Assembly: GCA_036346355.1 (NCBI GenBank) | Contig: CM070577.1 | Coordinates: forward strand, 83,908,509-83,972,508 | From: Rhipidocladum racemiflorum | Taxonomy: Eukaryota > Streptophyta > Magnoliopsida > Poales > Poaceae | DNA length: 64,000 nt | Reading direction: 5' to 3' | Notes under the pieces: generated by a model | Seen by the model: only the letters and a program-made list of their open reading frames with translations | What the model was told of the DNA's origin: nothing | Database searches by the model: none | Part shown: positions 63,741 through 64,000 of the stretch, piece after piece | How the letters are laid out: every line of letters begins with the position of its first letter | Numbering within the stretch: the first letter of the stretch is position 1 | Position numbers and translations under genes: made by a program

Positions 63741-64000
63741 GCTCATTAGTGTTAGAAACAATTGAAAAAGCCTATTCACCCCCCTCTAGGCTCATCCTCG
63801 ATCTTACAACGCCTGTGCACACCCTGTCACTTCGGCCGCCTAACAGCTCGCCCCGTCACGTCGCCTTGAGCTCCCTACCTGATAATGTCACTTTGTTGTT
63901 TGAGAGCTACTGCCTTGCACGTGAAATCCAGGGATCTTGCTCACGCCCGAGAGGAAGCTGAGGCTCCTCAACCTTTCCCTTTGGCTTCTTCGTACGACGC
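63741..64000 (+). repeat. Copia-type LTR end, continuing past the window
   Basis: 'agaaacaattgaaaaagcctattcacccccctctagg' is the usual end of SIRE-like copia LTRs and likely continues the LTR interrupted at 58174. The remaining GC-rich sequence runs off the window without a recognised gene. Confidence 0.45.

Overview
The window is nuclear DNA of a grass, most likely an Oryza species or a close relative. The evidence is GC-rich genes with short introns (GH3), an intron-rich group D (TDY) MAP kinase of the rice type, and a dense nest of grass-type LTR retrotransposons, foldback MITEs, hAT, SINE-like and Helitron-like sequences. No database was available. Names rest on motifs, splice-consistent reading frames and terminal structures read by eye.

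Three host genes are supported. (1) An MBOAT-family acyltransferase of the GUP1/HHAT-like type lies on the + strand at 4920-9646. Twelve splice-consistent exons cover the C-terminal ~314 residues, and the N-terminal exons were not found. (2) A GH3-type acyl-acid-amido synthetase lies on the + strand at 11793-13732, with 3 exons and 596 aa. (3) A TDY-type MAP kinase lies on the - strand at 42791-49227, with 10 coding exons and 553 aa. Its introns hold a MULE-like insertion, a ~270 bp ATT/ATC microsatellite and a foldback element. A 656 bp solo LTR with a perfect 5 bp target duplication sits just beyond its stop codon.

Most of the rest is transposable elements. At 1-2.4 kb is a rearranged, gag-only copia-type unit. 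At 14.1-33.8 kb is a degenerate copia pol gene split by a nest. A ~4.5 kb solo LTR (TSD AGAGT) holds a 3.3 kb solo LTR (TSD AATGG) and a complete 10.6 kb Ty3/gypsy element (TSD GGAAC). That gypsy element has gag and pol on the - strand and an additional antisense multi-exon ORF on the + strand, the layout known for the Tat lineage. At 33.8-41.6 kb is a hAT-like element with a transposase C-terminus, invaded by two related long LTRs.

The right third (49.5-64 kb) holds a tRNA-like SINE, a copia LTR, several Helitron-like 3' ends (GC-rich hairpin then CTAG), tandem duplications and a Tourist-like MITE. It ends with a candidate 5.6 kb Helitron (58175-63740) inside a copia-type LTR. This Helitron carries exon fragments of at least two unrelated host genes (PSI1/DUF3475-like and CBP60-like) and a threefold 127 bp tandem repeat.

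I found no CRISPR array, rRNA operon, intact tRNA gene or bacterial-type system. The points most worth a second look are the gene-fragment-carrying Helitron candidate, the datable insertion nest, the antisense ORF of the Tat-like element, and the gag-only unit.
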